From an uncultured Ruaniaceae bacterium (GTDB lineage Bacteria > Actinomycetota > Actinomycetes > Actinomycetales > Beutenbergiaceae): a DNA stretch of 24,297 nucleotides. Each line of letters starts with the position of its first letter. Position 1 is the stretch's first letter. The position numbers were made by a program, and so were the translations under genes. The notes beneath the pieces are model-generated. The model was not told the origin of the DNA. It made no database searches and was given only the letters and a program-made list of their open reading frames with translations. Of this stretch, positions 7,192-15,418 are shown one piece after another. Where the stretch lies: contig CALKWS010000251.1 in NCBI GenBank assembly GCA_938004115.1, positions 1 to 24,297 of the forward strand. Direction: 5' to 3'.

Positions 7192-8661
7192 CTAACGCAC
7201 CGGATCCCACCGGCTGGTCAGCGGGCCGGCGGCGGCGAGGGCGGCGATGTCCGGGCGCTGCCGGGCGAACCCGGTGGCCTCCTCGAACATCTTGCCCACT
7301 TCCAGCACCCGCTTCTCCTGGCGGTGCGGACCGATGATCTGCAGGCCCACCGGCAGTCCGTCCGGGGTGAATCCACCGGGGATGGACAGCGCCGGGGAGC
7401 CGGTGATCGAGATGACGTACACCGAGGCCATCCACTGCAGGTAGTCCTCCTGGGGTACCCCGGCCACCTCGGTGGGGTACTCCAGTTCCACGTCGAACGG
7501 CAGCACCTGGCTGACCGGCGCCAGCAGCACGTCGTACTCGGTGAAGAAGGCGCGCATCCGCTCGAACAGCACTCCGTGGTGGGCCTCCGCGGCGCTCAGG
7601 TCCCGGCCGCTCAGGTCCCTCCCGGCCGCGGCATTGGCCACCACGCTCGGTTTGAACTTGTCCGGGTGCGCGGCGATCCGGTCGGCGAAGTTGTGCTGGA
7701 ACTGCCAGGCCCGCAGCGTGCGGAACGTCTCGATCGCCCCGCTCAGGTCCGGGGTCGCCTCGGTCACCTCACAGCCCAGTGACTCGAACACCTGCACGTT
7801 GGCCCGCAGCACGTCCAGCACCGCCGGCTCCACCGGCACCAACCCGCCGAAGTCGGTGGTCCAGGCCACCCGCAGCCCGGCGGGCTCGGCGGCCCGGGGG
7901 TGGGCGAAGGTCTCGCCCGGCTCCTCCAGCGCGATCGGCACCCGGTCGTCAGGTCCGGCCATCACCGACAGCAACAGCGCCAGGTCGTCGATGTCCCGCG
8001 CCATCGGGCCCTGCACCCCGAGGGTGGACCAGGGCAGCGCGGTGGGGTGGCTGGGCACCCGCCCGGGGGAGGGGCGCAATCCCAGCACGTTGCAGAACGA
8101 GGCCGGGTTACGCAGCGAACCGCCCATGTCGCTGCCGTCGGCCAGCGCGAGCATCCCGGTGGCCAGGGCCGCCGCGGCCCCACCGCTGCTGCCCCCGGCG
8201 GAGCGGTCCAGGGCGTAGGGGTTGCGGGTGACGCCGAAGATCGGGTTGAAACTGTGCGAGCCGGCGGCGAACTCCGGCACGTTGGTCTTGGCGACGCTGA
8301 CGGTGCCGGCCTGACGCATCCGGGCGACGACGAGTTCGTCCTCCTCGGGGACGTCCTCGGCGTGCAGCGGGGAGCCGTGGGTGGTGCGGATCCCGGCGCT
8401 GACGTGGGTGTCCTTGTGCGCCATCGGCAGACCGTGCAGCACCCCGTCCGGCCCCTGGTTCACCAGCCGTTCGTCGGCTTGTGCCGCCGCCTGCATGGCG
8501 CGGTCCTCATCCAGGCTGACGATGGCGTTCACCGCCGGGTTCACCGCCGCGATGCGCTCCAGCGTCGCCTGCATCAGCTCCCGCGCGGAGATCTCCTTCT
8601 CCCGCAGCGCGCGGAGTTGGTCCCGTGCGGACCAGAAGCACACGTCGTCCCGCTCAGCCAT
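7192..8661 (-). CDS. Amidase-signature family hydrolase
   Basis: A 489-residue hydrolase with the Ser-cisSer-Lys triad: Lys83 in GLPMAHKD, cis-Ser158 in SAGGSSGG and nucleophile Ser182 in DGSDMGGSLRNPA. The spacing of 24 between the two serines matches characterised members. This family cleaves C-N amide bonds and includes biuret, allophanate and malonamate hydrolases. Divergent from hyuAB and near a barbiturase-family ring-opener, it is a good candidate for the next step, cleaving an opened ureido acid such as ureidomalonate; that role is inferred. The ATG at 8661-8659 has a weak AGGTG upstream and lies inside the end of a small upstream open frame (8654-8689), so translation may be coupled. 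It is also the first gene on the left of the divergent control region. Confidence 0.92.
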   Translation of the reverse strand: MAERDDVCFWSARDQLRALREKEISARELMQATLERIAAVNPAVNAIVSLDEDRAMQAAAQADERLVNQGPDGVLHGLPMAHKDTHVSAGIRTTHGSPLHAEDVPEEDELVVARMRQAGTVSVAKTNVPEFAAGSHSFNPIFGVTRNPYALDRSAGGSSGGAAAALATGMLALADGSDMGGSLRNPASFCNVLGLRPSPGRVPSHPTALPWSTLGVQGPMARDIDDLALLLSVMAGPDDRVPIALEEPGETFAHPRAAEPAGLRVAWTTDFGGLVPVEPAVLDVLRANVQVFESLGCEVTEATPDLSGAIETFRTLRAWQFQHNFADRIAAHPDKFKPSVVANAAAGRDLSGRDLSAAEAHHGVLFERMRAFFTEYDVLLAPVSQVLPFDVELEYPTEVAGVPQEDYLQWMASVYVISITGSPALSIPGGFTPDGLPVGLQIIGPHRQEKRVLEVGKMFEEATGFARQRPDIAALAAAGPLTSRWDPVR

Positions 8662-8689
8662 CGCACACCTGCGTCACGGTCACCGTCAT
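8654..8689 (-). CDS. Possible 11-residue leader peptide before the amidase
   Basis: On the minus strand, AAAGGTG is followed seven bases later by ATG (8689-8687) and an 11-codon frame, MTVTVTQVCDG, ending with TGA at 8656-8654. Its end overlaps the amidase start by eight bases. Its ribosome site is better than the amidase's own. It may couple or adjust amidase translation, or may be chance. Four of 11 residues are Thr and three are Val, but there is no clear attenuation hairpin. Confidence 0.3.
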   Translation of the reverse strand: MTVTVTQVCDG

Positions 8690-8825
8690 CGTTGCACCTT
8701 TCTCATCAGACTCTGCCTCACCAGACCCGCCTGCCTGCCCTCCGCGGTCCGGCGGCGGCACTCGTGCCCGCGACCGGCGGGCCGCGGAGGCCCGACGGCG
8801 GGCCGGCGGGTTCATCGGCTGGTGC

Positions 8826-8837
8826 CAGATCGATCTG
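8826..8837. promoter_or_regulatory. Perfect 12-base palindrome, candidate operator
   Basis: CAGATCGATCTG reads the same on both strands. It lies between the divergent amidase and hyuA genes, about 165 bases from the amidase start. A symmetrical site like this is typical for a dimeric regulator, but no dedicated regulator is seen in the island, so the binding protein is unknown. Confidence 0.45.
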
Positions 8838-8931
8838 CATCGGACTGGCATCATTCGCTCAGCAGGTCCAGCGTCTCAGGCACGGGCGGCTCTCCGCCTC
8901 GTCCCTGTTGCCCATGAAACACCGAGGGTTC

Positions 8932-8946
8932 CGGCAAGTATTGCCG
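8932..8946. promoter_or_regulatory. Perfect inverted repeat CGGCAA-GTA-TTGCCG, candidate operator
   Basis: Two six-base arms with a three-base spacer, 108 bases before the hyuA start. The odd-length dyad and its place in a divergent promoter region fit a repressor or activator site. I found no second copy upstream of the other operons in the window. Confidence 0.5.
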
Positions 8947-9002
8947 AAGAAGTCGCCGCACCCGGGGGGTTCAATCGGAGGGACGACCCCGATCGGCCAG
9001 TG

Positions 9003-9037
9003 GGCCGGGAGTCCGCACCAAGGCCGGGAGTCCGCAC
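9003..9037 (+). repeat. Tandem 16-base direct repeat just before hyuA
   Basis: GGCCGGGAGTCCGCAC occurs at 9003-9018 and again, without mismatch, at 9022-9037, a 19-base period. The second copy ends 16 bases before the hyuA ATG, partly in the likely 5' leader. It could be a direct-repeat operator, or could affect ribosome access. Confidence 0.75.
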
Positions 9038-9053
9038 GAACGTTGGGAGTGGC

Positions 9054-11189
9054 ATGGGCGCTGCACGCCGTATCCGTATCGGTATCGACACCGGTGGCAC
9101 GTTCACCGATGTGGTCGCGGTGGACGAGGACACCGGGGAACTGGTCACCACCAAGACCCCCTCGACCCCGGCGGACCCGGCCGAGGGCTTCATCGCCGGC
9201 ATCGAGAAGATCCTGGCCGAGGTGGGGCTGACCGGTCAGACCATCACCGCCGTCAGCCACGGCACCACGGTGGCGACGAACAAACTGCTCGAGGAAAAGG
9301 TGGAGAACCTCGGGTTCATCACCACCGAGGGCTACCTGCACATGCTGGAGATCGCCCGGCAATCGGTGCCGGACGGCTACGGCAACAGCTACTTCTGGGT
9401 GAAGCCGGACCGCATCGTCCCGGTGGACCTGGTCCGCACCGTGCGAGGACGCCTGGCGGTGGACGGCACCGAGGTGCGGCCGCTGCAGGAGGAGGACGTG
9501 GTGGCCGCCGCCCGGTACTTCCGCAGCCGCGGCGTGACCACCATCGGGGTCTCCCTGCTGCACTCCTACGCCAACCCCGCCCATGAGGAGGAACTGGCCC
9601 GGATCCTGCAGCGGGAGTACCCGGAGGCCGACGTCTCCCTGTCCTCCCGGGTGCTGCGGGAGTACCGGGAGTACGAACGGTCGGTCACCACCTTGGTGGA
9701 CGCGGCCGTCAAACCGAACATCCGCACCTACGTCAGCGGCATCTCCGAACGCCTGCACCGCTACACCGCCGCCGGCGGCAACGGGACCGCGGGCACCAAC
9801 GCCTCGGGCAACGGTCACGACCCCGCCCGGGCGCTGCCGTTCTACGTGATGAAGTCCAACGGCGGGGTGCTGTCCGCCGAGGAGGTGGTGCACCAGCCGA
9901 TCAGCACCGTGCTGTCCGGGCCGGCGGCCGGCGCGCTCGGCGCCGCGGTGATCGCCGAACGCGCCGGGTACTCCTCGGTGCTGACCCTGGACGGCGGGGG
10001 CACCTCCACCGACGTCACCGTGGTGCTGGACGGACACCCGGCGCTGACCACCGAGGGCCACGTGGGCCCCTACCCGAGCAAGATCCCGATGATCGACGTC
10101 GTCACCGTCGGCGCCGGCGGCGGCTCGGTCGCCTGGATCAGCCCCGAGGGCACCCTCAAGGTGGGGCCGCGCAGCGCCGGGGCCGATCCCGGGCCGCTGT
10201 GCTATGCCCAGGGCGGCACCGAACCGACCATCACCGACGCCCACGTGGTGCTCGGCCGCATCCCCCCGCACCTGCTGGGCGGGGAGATCCCGCTGGACGT
10301 GGAGGCCGCCCGGGCCGGTATCGACAAACTCGCCGCCGAGTTGGACCTGGGGCTGGAGGAGGCCGCCCGCGGCATCCTGGAGATCTCCGCGTGGAACCAG
10401 GCCAACGCCTTGCGCCAGATCACCGTGCAGCGCGGCCTGGACGCCCGGGACTTCCCGATGGTCACCTTCGGCGGCTCGGGGTCGCTGCTGGCCTGCCGCC
10501 TGGTGGACATCCTCGGCCTGCAGGGGATCGTGGTGCCGCTGAACCCCGGCAACACCTCCGCCTACGGCCTGCTCACCGTGGACGTGCGCAACGACTACGT
10601 GCGCACCGCCGTCAGCCGCCACCACAGCCTGGACCACCAGCGCGTGCAGTCGGTGCTGGAGGAGTTGGCCGCCGAGGCCGACGACGCCCTGGCCCGGGAG
10701 GGCTTCGACCCCGCCGACCGGCGGTTCGAACGCAGCGCCGATCTGCGCTACTTCGGCCAGGCGTTCGAGGTACGGGTGCCCATCCCCGACGGCCCGGTGG
10801 ACGCCGACTTCGCCGAGACCGTCGCGGACACCTTCCACACCGAGCACCGCAAACTGTACGGCTACGACTTCCGCGGCGATGACACCCAGCAGGTGGAGTG
10901 GGTGAACCTGCGCGTGACCGGGATCGGCCCGATCCGCAAACCCGAGGTGCACCAGATCGAGCCCGGGCAGGGCGCCGAGCGGGCCATCACCGGCCGCCGC
11001 CCGGTCTACTTCGACGACTGGCACGACACCCCGATCATCGACCGCACCCTGCTGGGCGCCGGCGATGAGGTCCAGGGCCCGGCGGTGCTGGAGGAGTTCA
11101 GCGCGACCGTGCCCGTGCACCCGGGTTTCACCGCCCGGGTGGACCGCTTCGGCAACCTGATCATCACCCGCTTGGAGGACGCATCGTGA
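9054..11189 (+). CDS. hyuA: Hydantoinase/oxoprolinase family subunit A (HyuA-like, ATPase-fold)
   Basis: A 711-residue protein of the HyuA/5-oxoprolinase/acetone carboxylase beta family, which activates a lactam, hydantoin or ketone with ATP. Motifs are DTGGTFTD (12-19), HGTTVATNKLLE, an LSGPAAG segment, LDGGGTSTDV, TVGAGGGS and ADPGPLCYAQGG. A Gly/Asn/Thr-rich insert of about 20 residues near 243-265 looks like a flexible loop. I chose ATG 9054 (GGGAG four bases before it) since the nucleotide-binding strand begins at once; the frame is open much further upstream but is unlike the family there. The stop overlaps hyuB (GTGA). With HyuB it forms an ATP-dependent amidohydrolase such as N-methylhydantoinase, or a carboxylase. 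Substrate is not readable. Confidence 0.92.
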   Translation: MGAARRIRIGIDTGGTFTDVVAVDEDTGELVTTKTPSTPADPAEGFIAGIEKILAEVGLTGQTITAVSHGTTVATNKLLEEKVENLGFITTEGYLHMLEIARQSVPDGYGNSYFWVKPDRIVPVDLVRTVRGRLAVDGTEVRPLQEEDVVAAARYFRSRGVTTIGVSLLHSYANPAHEEELARILQREYPEADVSLSSRVLREYREYERSVTTLVDAAVKPNIRTYVSGISERLHRYTAAGGNGTAGTNASGNGHDPARALPFYVMKSNGGVLSAEEVVHQPISTVLSGPAAGALGAAVIAERAGYSSVLTLDGGGTSTDVTVVLDGHPALTTEGHVGPYPSKIPMIDVVTVGAGGGSVAWISPEGTLKVGPRSAGADPGPLCYAQGGTEPTITDAHVVLGRIPPHLLGGEIPLDVEAARAGIDKLAAELDLGLEEAARGILEISAWNQANALRQITVQRGLDARDFPMVTFGGSGSLLACRLVDILGLQGIVVPLNPGNTSAYGLLTVDVRNDYVRTAVSRHHSLDHQRVQSVLEELAAEADDALAREGFDPADRRFERSADLRYFGQAFEVRVPIPDGPVDADFAETVADTFHTEHRKLYGYDFRGDDTQQVEWVNLRVTGIGPIRKPEVHQIEPGQGAERAITGRRPVYFDDWHDTPIIDRTLLGAGDEVQGPAVLEEFSATVPVHPGFTARVDRFGNLIITRLEDAS

Positions 11190-13141
11190 CTGAGACGCTC
11201 ACCCCCGCCGTCGGCCGCCGCGCCCCGGGAGGCGACGGACCCTACCGGCTGACGCAGGGCATCGACGTGGACCCCATCGTGGTGGAGATCGTGGAGGGCT
11301 ACCTCGCCTCGGTGGAGAAGGAGGTGGAGACCGCGATCGGGCGCACCAGCCGCTCGCCGATGATCCGCGATGCCCACGACTACCGCGCCGGCATCCACGA
11401 CAAGCACGCCCGCAAACTCACCGGCCGGTCCTACTCCGCGCTGGTGCAGCCGATCATCCGGGACTTCCCGCTGGAGACCATGCGTCCCGGGGACGTGTTC
11501 TTCCACAACGACGTCTACGCCTCCGAGGGCGGGATCGGGCACCTGCCGGACCTGTGCGTGACCGCCCCGGTGTTCTTCGACTCCGGCGAGGGACCCGAGG
11601 TGGTCGCGTTCGTGCAGGCCTTCGGCCACCACGACGACATCGGCGGCGCCGTGCCCGGCTCCATGCCCAGCGGCGCCACCAGCGTGTACGAGGAGGGCCT
11701 GATGGTCCCCCCGATCAAACTGTGGGACCAGGGCGTACCGAACGAGGCCGCGCTGCGGATCATGACCCGCAACTCCCGGATGCCCGACTCCCTGGCCGCG
11801 GACCTGGACGCCGAGTGCTCCGCATGCCTGATGGGGGCCCGGCGGATGAGCGAACTGTTCCAGCGGTACGGACGGGACCAGGTGTTCGCCGCCTTCGACG
11901 CCATCCTGGACAACACCACCGCCACCTTCCGCCGGGAGATCCTGTCCAAGATCCCCACCGGCACGTTCGTGTGGGAGGACTACGCCGAGCACGACGGCGT
12001 GGAGGAGCCCAAGCTGCACACCCAGCGGATCACCCTGACCAAGGAGGAGACCGGCGGGCCCGACGGCGGACCGCGGCTGATCATCGACTTCACCGGAACC
12101 TCCCCGCAGGCCAAGGGCCCGATCAACCACTGCGGGGACTACGCTGACGGGTCGTTCCTGAAGAAGTGGATCGCCCCGATCCTGCGCAACCTGGCCGACA
12201 CCCCCGAGCGGATGGCCGAGTTGGACGTGAACGAGGGCATCACCCCGCTGATCGAGATGCGGTTCCCGCCCAAGGGCACCCTGATCACCCCGGAGTTCCC
12301 CGCGCCCACCAACGCCCGCACGTTCGTGATCCTGCGGATCCTCGGGGTACTCGCGGGTGCGGTGGCCAAGGCGGTGGATGGGCGCATGCCCGCCGACCAG
12401 GAGACCATCCGGTACACCGGCGTGTACGGGAAGGACGCCGACGGCAATCCCTACCTGATGCGCGAGGTGCTCGGCGGCGGGTCCGGCGGGCGGTACTACG
12501 CCGACGGCGAGGACACCATCCACGTGGTGCCCGACTCCCGGAACCTGCCCACGGAGTTCACCGAGTCCCGCTTCCCCTTCCGGGTGGAGAAACTCGGCCT
12601 GGCCATCGACTCCGGCGGCGCCGGGCAGTTCCGCGGTGGCCTGGGGTATGAGAAGCACATCCGGATGCTCGCCGACGGGCACTTCATGTCCATCGCCGAC
12701 CGGTCCATCCTGGCCTGCTGGGGCGTCAAGGGCGGTAAGGCCGGCAAGCCCTTCCAGGTCACCATCGACCCCGGTGGGCCGCAGGAGCAGGAGGTGGACG
12801 CGCTGGCCGATGCGGTGCCGGTCAGGGCCGGGCAGGTGATCCGCATCCGCACCACCGGCGGCGGCGGGTGGGGCGACCCGCTGGACCGGGACCCGGACCT
12901 GGTGGCCCGGGACGTGTGGTGGCGCAAGGTCTCACCCCGCGCCGCCCGGGAGGACTACGGCGTGGTGCTGACCGAACAGGCCGACGACGACGCGCGTCCG
13001 GTGGTGGACGCCGGCGCCACCGAGGCGCTGCGGGCCGAGTTACGGGCTCGGCGCACCGGCGCCGAACCGTTCTTCGACCGCGGTCCGGGGTATGCCACCC
13101 TCTCTGGTGGTGCACCGAGTTCCACCTACGACTTCCTGTGA
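11186..13141 (+). CDS. hyuB: Hydantoinase/oxoprolinase family subunit B (HyuB-like)
   Basis: A 651-residue partner of HyuA, starting at GTG 11186 with GGAGG (11174-11178) seven bases upstream and overlapping the hyuA stop. Family features are the HNDVY...GHLPD metal-site-like region, FGHHDDIGG, DFTGTSPQAKGPIN, and a glycine-rich C-terminal TTGGGGWGDPLDRDPDLV followed by the typical VSPRAAREDYGVVL tail. HyuB carries the hydrolytic or carboxylating half of the reaction. The family includes 5-oxoprolinase, N-methylhydantoinase and aryl ketone or acetone carboxylases. Context (barbiturase-family enzyme, amidase, carbamate kinase) favours a ring or ureido amide as substrate, an inference. Neighbour spacing shows it is part of the plus-strand operon. 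Confidence 0.92.
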   Translation: MTETLTPAVGRRAPGGDGPYRLTQGIDVDPIVVEIVEGYLASVEKEVETAIGRTSRSPMIRDAHDYRAGIHDKHARKLTGRSYSALVQPIIRDFPLETMRPGDVFFHNDVYASEGGIGHLPDLCVTAPVFFDSGEGPEVVAFVQAFGHHDDIGGAVPGSMPSGATSVYEEGLMVPPIKLWDQGVPNEAALRIMTRNSRMPDSLAADLDAECSACLMGARRMSELFQRYGRDQVFAAFDAILDNTTATFRREILSKIPTGTFVWEDYAEHDGVEEPKLHTQRITLTKEETGGPDGGPRLIIDFTGTSPQAKGPINHCGDYADGSFLKKWIAPILRNLADTPERMAELDVNEGITPLIEMRFPPKGTLITPEFPAPTNARTFVILRILGVLAGAVAKAVDGRMPADQETIRYTGVYGKDADGNPYLMREVLGGGSGGRYYADGEDTIHVVPDSRNLPTEFTESRFPFRVEKLGLAIDSGGAGQFRGGLGYEKHIRMLADGHFMSIADRSILACWGVKGGKAGKPFQVTIDPGGPQEQEVDALADAVPVRAGQVIRIRTTGGGGWGDPLDRDPDLVARDVWWRKVSPRAAREDYGVVLTEQADDDARPVVDAGATEALRAELRARRTGAEPFFDRGPGYATLSGGAPSSTYDFL

Positions 13142-13147
13142 GTGACC

Positions 13148-14038
13148 ATGCGCGTCGTCGTCACCGGGGCCGGCGGTAAGACCGGCCGGGCCGTCATCGC
13201 CGCGCTACAGCGCTGCGGGCACGAACCGGTCGCCCTGGTGCGCCGGCCCGAGGCCGCCGCGCAGGCCCGCCGGCAGGGGGTGGCGGCGGCCGTGGCCGCG
13301 TTCGCCGACACCGCCGCCCTGACCCGGGCGCTGGACGGGGCGGACGCGGTCTACCACGTGCCCCCGAACATGCACCCGGAGGAGGAACTCATCGGCGCCG
13401 CCGTGGCGGACGCGGCGGTGGCGGCCGGGGTGCACCGGTTCATCCTGCACTCGGTGCTGCACCCGTACGTGCCGCAGATGCCTCACCACGAACGCAAGGC
13501 GCGTACCGAGCTGGCCATCCGCCGTCGGCCGCTGGCGTGGAGCATCGCGCAGCCGGCCAGTTACGCCCAGAACGCGCTGCCGTTCGTGGCCGCCGCCCGC
13601 GAGGAGGGCCGGTACCGGGTGCCGTACTCCACCACGGCTGCCTTCACTCCGGTGGACCTGGACGATGTGGCCGACGCCGCCGTGGTGCTGCTGGAGAAGG
13701 ATGCCACCATCCACGGCACGTTCGAGTTGTGCGGCCCGGAGCAGGTGGACTCCCGCGGCATCGCCGAGGCGCTGGCGCAGGTGGTGGGCCGGCCGGTGGT
13801 GGCCGAGGAGCAACCGCTGGAGCAGTGGCGGGCCGAGGCGGCCGGCTCGCGTCCCGGACAGGAGGTGGCCGATCTGGCCGCTATGTTCGAGTGGTACGAC
13901 CGGTTCGGGCTGTCCGGCAGCGACCTGGTGCTGCGGACGCTGCTCGGGCGCCGGCCCACCGACGTCACCTCCGCGCTCACGCGTGATGTGAGTCGCGCGG
14001 CGCGCGAGCAGACCCAGCCGACGACGAGCACCACCTGA
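13148..14038 (+). CDS. NmrA-like NAD(P)-binding protein
   Basis: A 296-residue Rossmann-fold protein of the NmrA/atypical SDR group. The N-terminus has the dinucleotide loop GAGGKTGR (about 7-14), followed by residues typical of the group such as VYHVPPNMHPEEE and SYAQNALPF. Some members are reductases and others act as redox sensors that bind NAD(P) without catalysis; no Tyr-x-x-x-Lys pair is obvious. GTG 13142 lies two codons upstream and directly after the hyuB stop; I prefer ATG 13148, with no clear ribosome site for either. The position inside the operon argues for a pathway role, perhaps reduction of a ring or an open-chain intermediate, but the sequence does not decide it. Confidence 0.8.
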   Translation: MRVVVTGAGGKTGRAVIAALQRCGHEPVALVRRPEAAAQARRQGVAAAVAAFADTAALTRALDGADAVYHVPPNMHPEEELIGAAVADAAVAAGVHRFILHSVLHPYVPQMPHHERKARTELAIRRRPLAWSIAQPASYAQNALPFVAAAREEGRYRVPYSTTAAFTPVDLDDVADAAVVLLEKDATIHGTFELCGPEQVDSRGIAEALAQVVGRPVVAEEQPLEQWRAEAAGSRPGQEVADLAAMFEWYDRFGLSGSDLVLRTLLGRRPTDVTSALTRDVSRAAREQTQPTTSTT

Positions 14039-14072
14039 TGAGCCGCCCGACCCGCTGAGCCGCCCCACCCGC
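14039..14072 (+). repeat. Tandem 17-base repeat between nmrA-like and CoA-transferase genes
   Basis: TGAGCCGCCCGACCCGC (14039-14055) is followed directly by TGAGCCGCCCCACCCGC (14056-14072), one mismatch. Degenerate TGAGCC-containing sequence continues to about 14096. Each unit begins with TGA, giving several in-frame stops after the upstream gene. It probably arose by slippage duplication; I see no hairpin. Confidence 0.7.
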
Positions 14073-14114
14073 TGAGCCTTCCCCGCCGAGCCTTCGTCTA
14101 AAGGAGTACACACC

Positions 14115-15287
14115 ATGGCCCTTCCGCTGGATGGAATCGTCGTCGTCGACCTCTCCCGCGCGCTCGCGGGCCCGCACGCCTCGATGATGCTCGGGGACCT
14201 GGGAGCGCGGGTGATCAAGGTGGAATCGGCCGCCGGGGACGACACCCGCCGGTGGGGTCCGCCGTTCGTGGGCCCGGAGGAGGATCCGACGTCCACCTAC
14301 TTCCTGTCCTGCAACCGCAACAAGGAATCCATCGTGCTGGACCTGAAGAGCGAGGACGGGAAGGAGACGCTCACCAAACTGGTGCAGCGCGCCGACGTAC
14401 TGGTGGAGAACTTCCGCCCCGGGGTGCTGGACCGGCTCGGGTTCGGCGAGGACCGGCTGCGGGAACTCAACGACCAGTTGGTCCAGCTCTCGATCAGCGG
14501 GTTCGGGCACGACGGGCCTGAGGGCGGGCGCGCCGGGTACGACCAGATCGCCCAGGGGGAGGCCGGGCTGATGTCGATCACCGGGCCGGCCCCGGACCAG
14601 CCCACCCGGGTGGGCGTGCCGATCGGCGACCTGCTGGCCGGGATGTACGGCGCCTACGGGGTGGTGGCCGCCCTGCACGAACGCAACCGCACCGGCAAGG
14701 GGACCGTGGTGCGCACCTCGCTGCTGGCGGCGATCGTGGGCGTGCACGCCTTCCAGGGCACCCGGCAGACCGTGGCCGGCGAGGTGCCGCTGGCCTCGGG
14801 CAACCACCACCCCTCGATCAGCCCGTACGGGTTGTTCACCTGCGCCGAGGGCATGGTGCAGATCGCGGTGGGCAGCGACGGGCTGTGGGACAAGTTCGCC
14901 GCCGAGTTCGACCTGGACACCTCCGACCCGCGCCTGGCCACCAACGCCGACCGGGTGGCCAACCGGCAGCACGTGATCGAGATCGTCAACGCCGCGTTCG
15001 CCGACCTGGGCCTGGCCGAGTTGATGGAGCGGCTGAACGCCGCCGGGATCCCCGCCGGTGAGGTGCGCACCCTGGACCGGGTGTACGACTGGGAGCAGAC
15101 CCGCTCCCAGGGGCTGCTCATCGACGTGGACCACCCGGTGCTGGGCACGGTGCAACTGCCCGGGCCGCCGCTGCGGTGGTTCGACGCCGAGGGCGAGCGC
15201 ACGCGCGAGGGTCACCTGGCGCCCCCGCGCCTGGGGCAGGACGAGGCCGCGATCCGGCAGTGGCTGGAGACCACCCCGCCGCGGTGA
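14115..15287 (+). CDS. Class III (CaiB/BaiF family) CoA-transferase
   Basis: A 390-residue CoA-transferase with AAGGAG (14101-14106) eight bases before its ATG. The N-terminal half has the family pattern LAGPHASMMLGDLGARVIKVE (about 17-37) and ENFRPGVLDRLGFG. The expected catalytic Asp, which forms the acyl-enzyme anhydride, is Asp172 in PIGDLLAG. Such enzymes move CoA from a donor such as succinyl-CoA to a free acid (formate/oxalate, carnitine, mesaconate and others). In this island a natural acceptor would be the acid left after ring opening, such as malonate or methylmalonate; that is inference. It lies 76 bases after the NmrA-like gene and 131 before carbamate kinase. Confidence 0.93.
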   Translation: MALPLDGIVVVDLSRALAGPHASMMLGDLGARVIKVESAAGDDTRRWGPPFVGPEEDPTSTYFLSCNRNKESIVLDLKSEDGKETLTKLVQRADVLVENFRPGVLDRLGFGEDRLRELNDQLVQLSISGFGHDGPEGGRAGYDQIAQGEAGLMSITGPAPDQPTRVGVPIGDLLAGMYGAYGVVAALHERNRTGKGTVVRTSLLAAIVGVHAFQGTRQTVAGEVPLASGNHHPSISPYGLFTCAEGMVQIAVGSDGLWDKFAAEFDLDTSDPRLATNADRVANRQHVIEIVNAAFADLGLAELMERLNAAGIPAGEVRTLDRVYDWEQTRSQGLLIDVDHPVLGTVQLPGPPLRWFDAEGERTREGHLAPPRLGQDEAAIRQWLETTPPR

Positions 15288-15306
15288 GATACGACCCCGG
15301 GCGCCC

Positions 15307-15356
15307 CAACGGCACTTCCTGACAAGGCAAGCGCCGTTGCTCGGCGGTTATCGCCG
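15307..15356. promoter_or_regulatory. Two inverted repeats before carbamate kinase
   Basis: The 131-base gap after the CoA-transferase holds CAACGGC (15307-15313) paired with GCCGTTG (15333-15339), and close by CGGCG-GTTAT-CGCCG (15342-15356). They could be a weak terminator for the upstream gene, or a control site for an internal promoter ahead of carbamate kinase. No clear -35/-10 pair is visible. Confidence 0.35.
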
Positions 15357-15418
15357 TACATCGCGCCCCGGGGCCCGCGTAGATTTCTCCTCAACGAGAC
15401 CTACGACGAGGAGGCCGT

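Larger units (their letters stand above)
8690..9053. promoter_or_regulatory. Divergent control region between amidase and hyuA
   Basis: This stretch has no convincing gene. It separates the minus-strand amidase from plus-strand hyuA and should hold both promoters. It contains a 12-base perfect palindrome, a 6-3-6 inverted repeat and a 16-base tandem repeat, each listed separately, and an imperfect outer pair TGCCAG (8823-8828) / CTGGCA (8845-8850). The open frame that would extend hyuA upstream through this region lacks family similarity, so I treat the region as regulatory. Confidence 0.7.

Noticed and set aside
8625..9053. A 143-residue N-terminal extension of HyuA
   Set aside because: It overlaps the amidase start and runs through a region with palindromes and repeats. 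HyuA proteins begin close to the DTGGTFTD motif, which supports ATG 9054.
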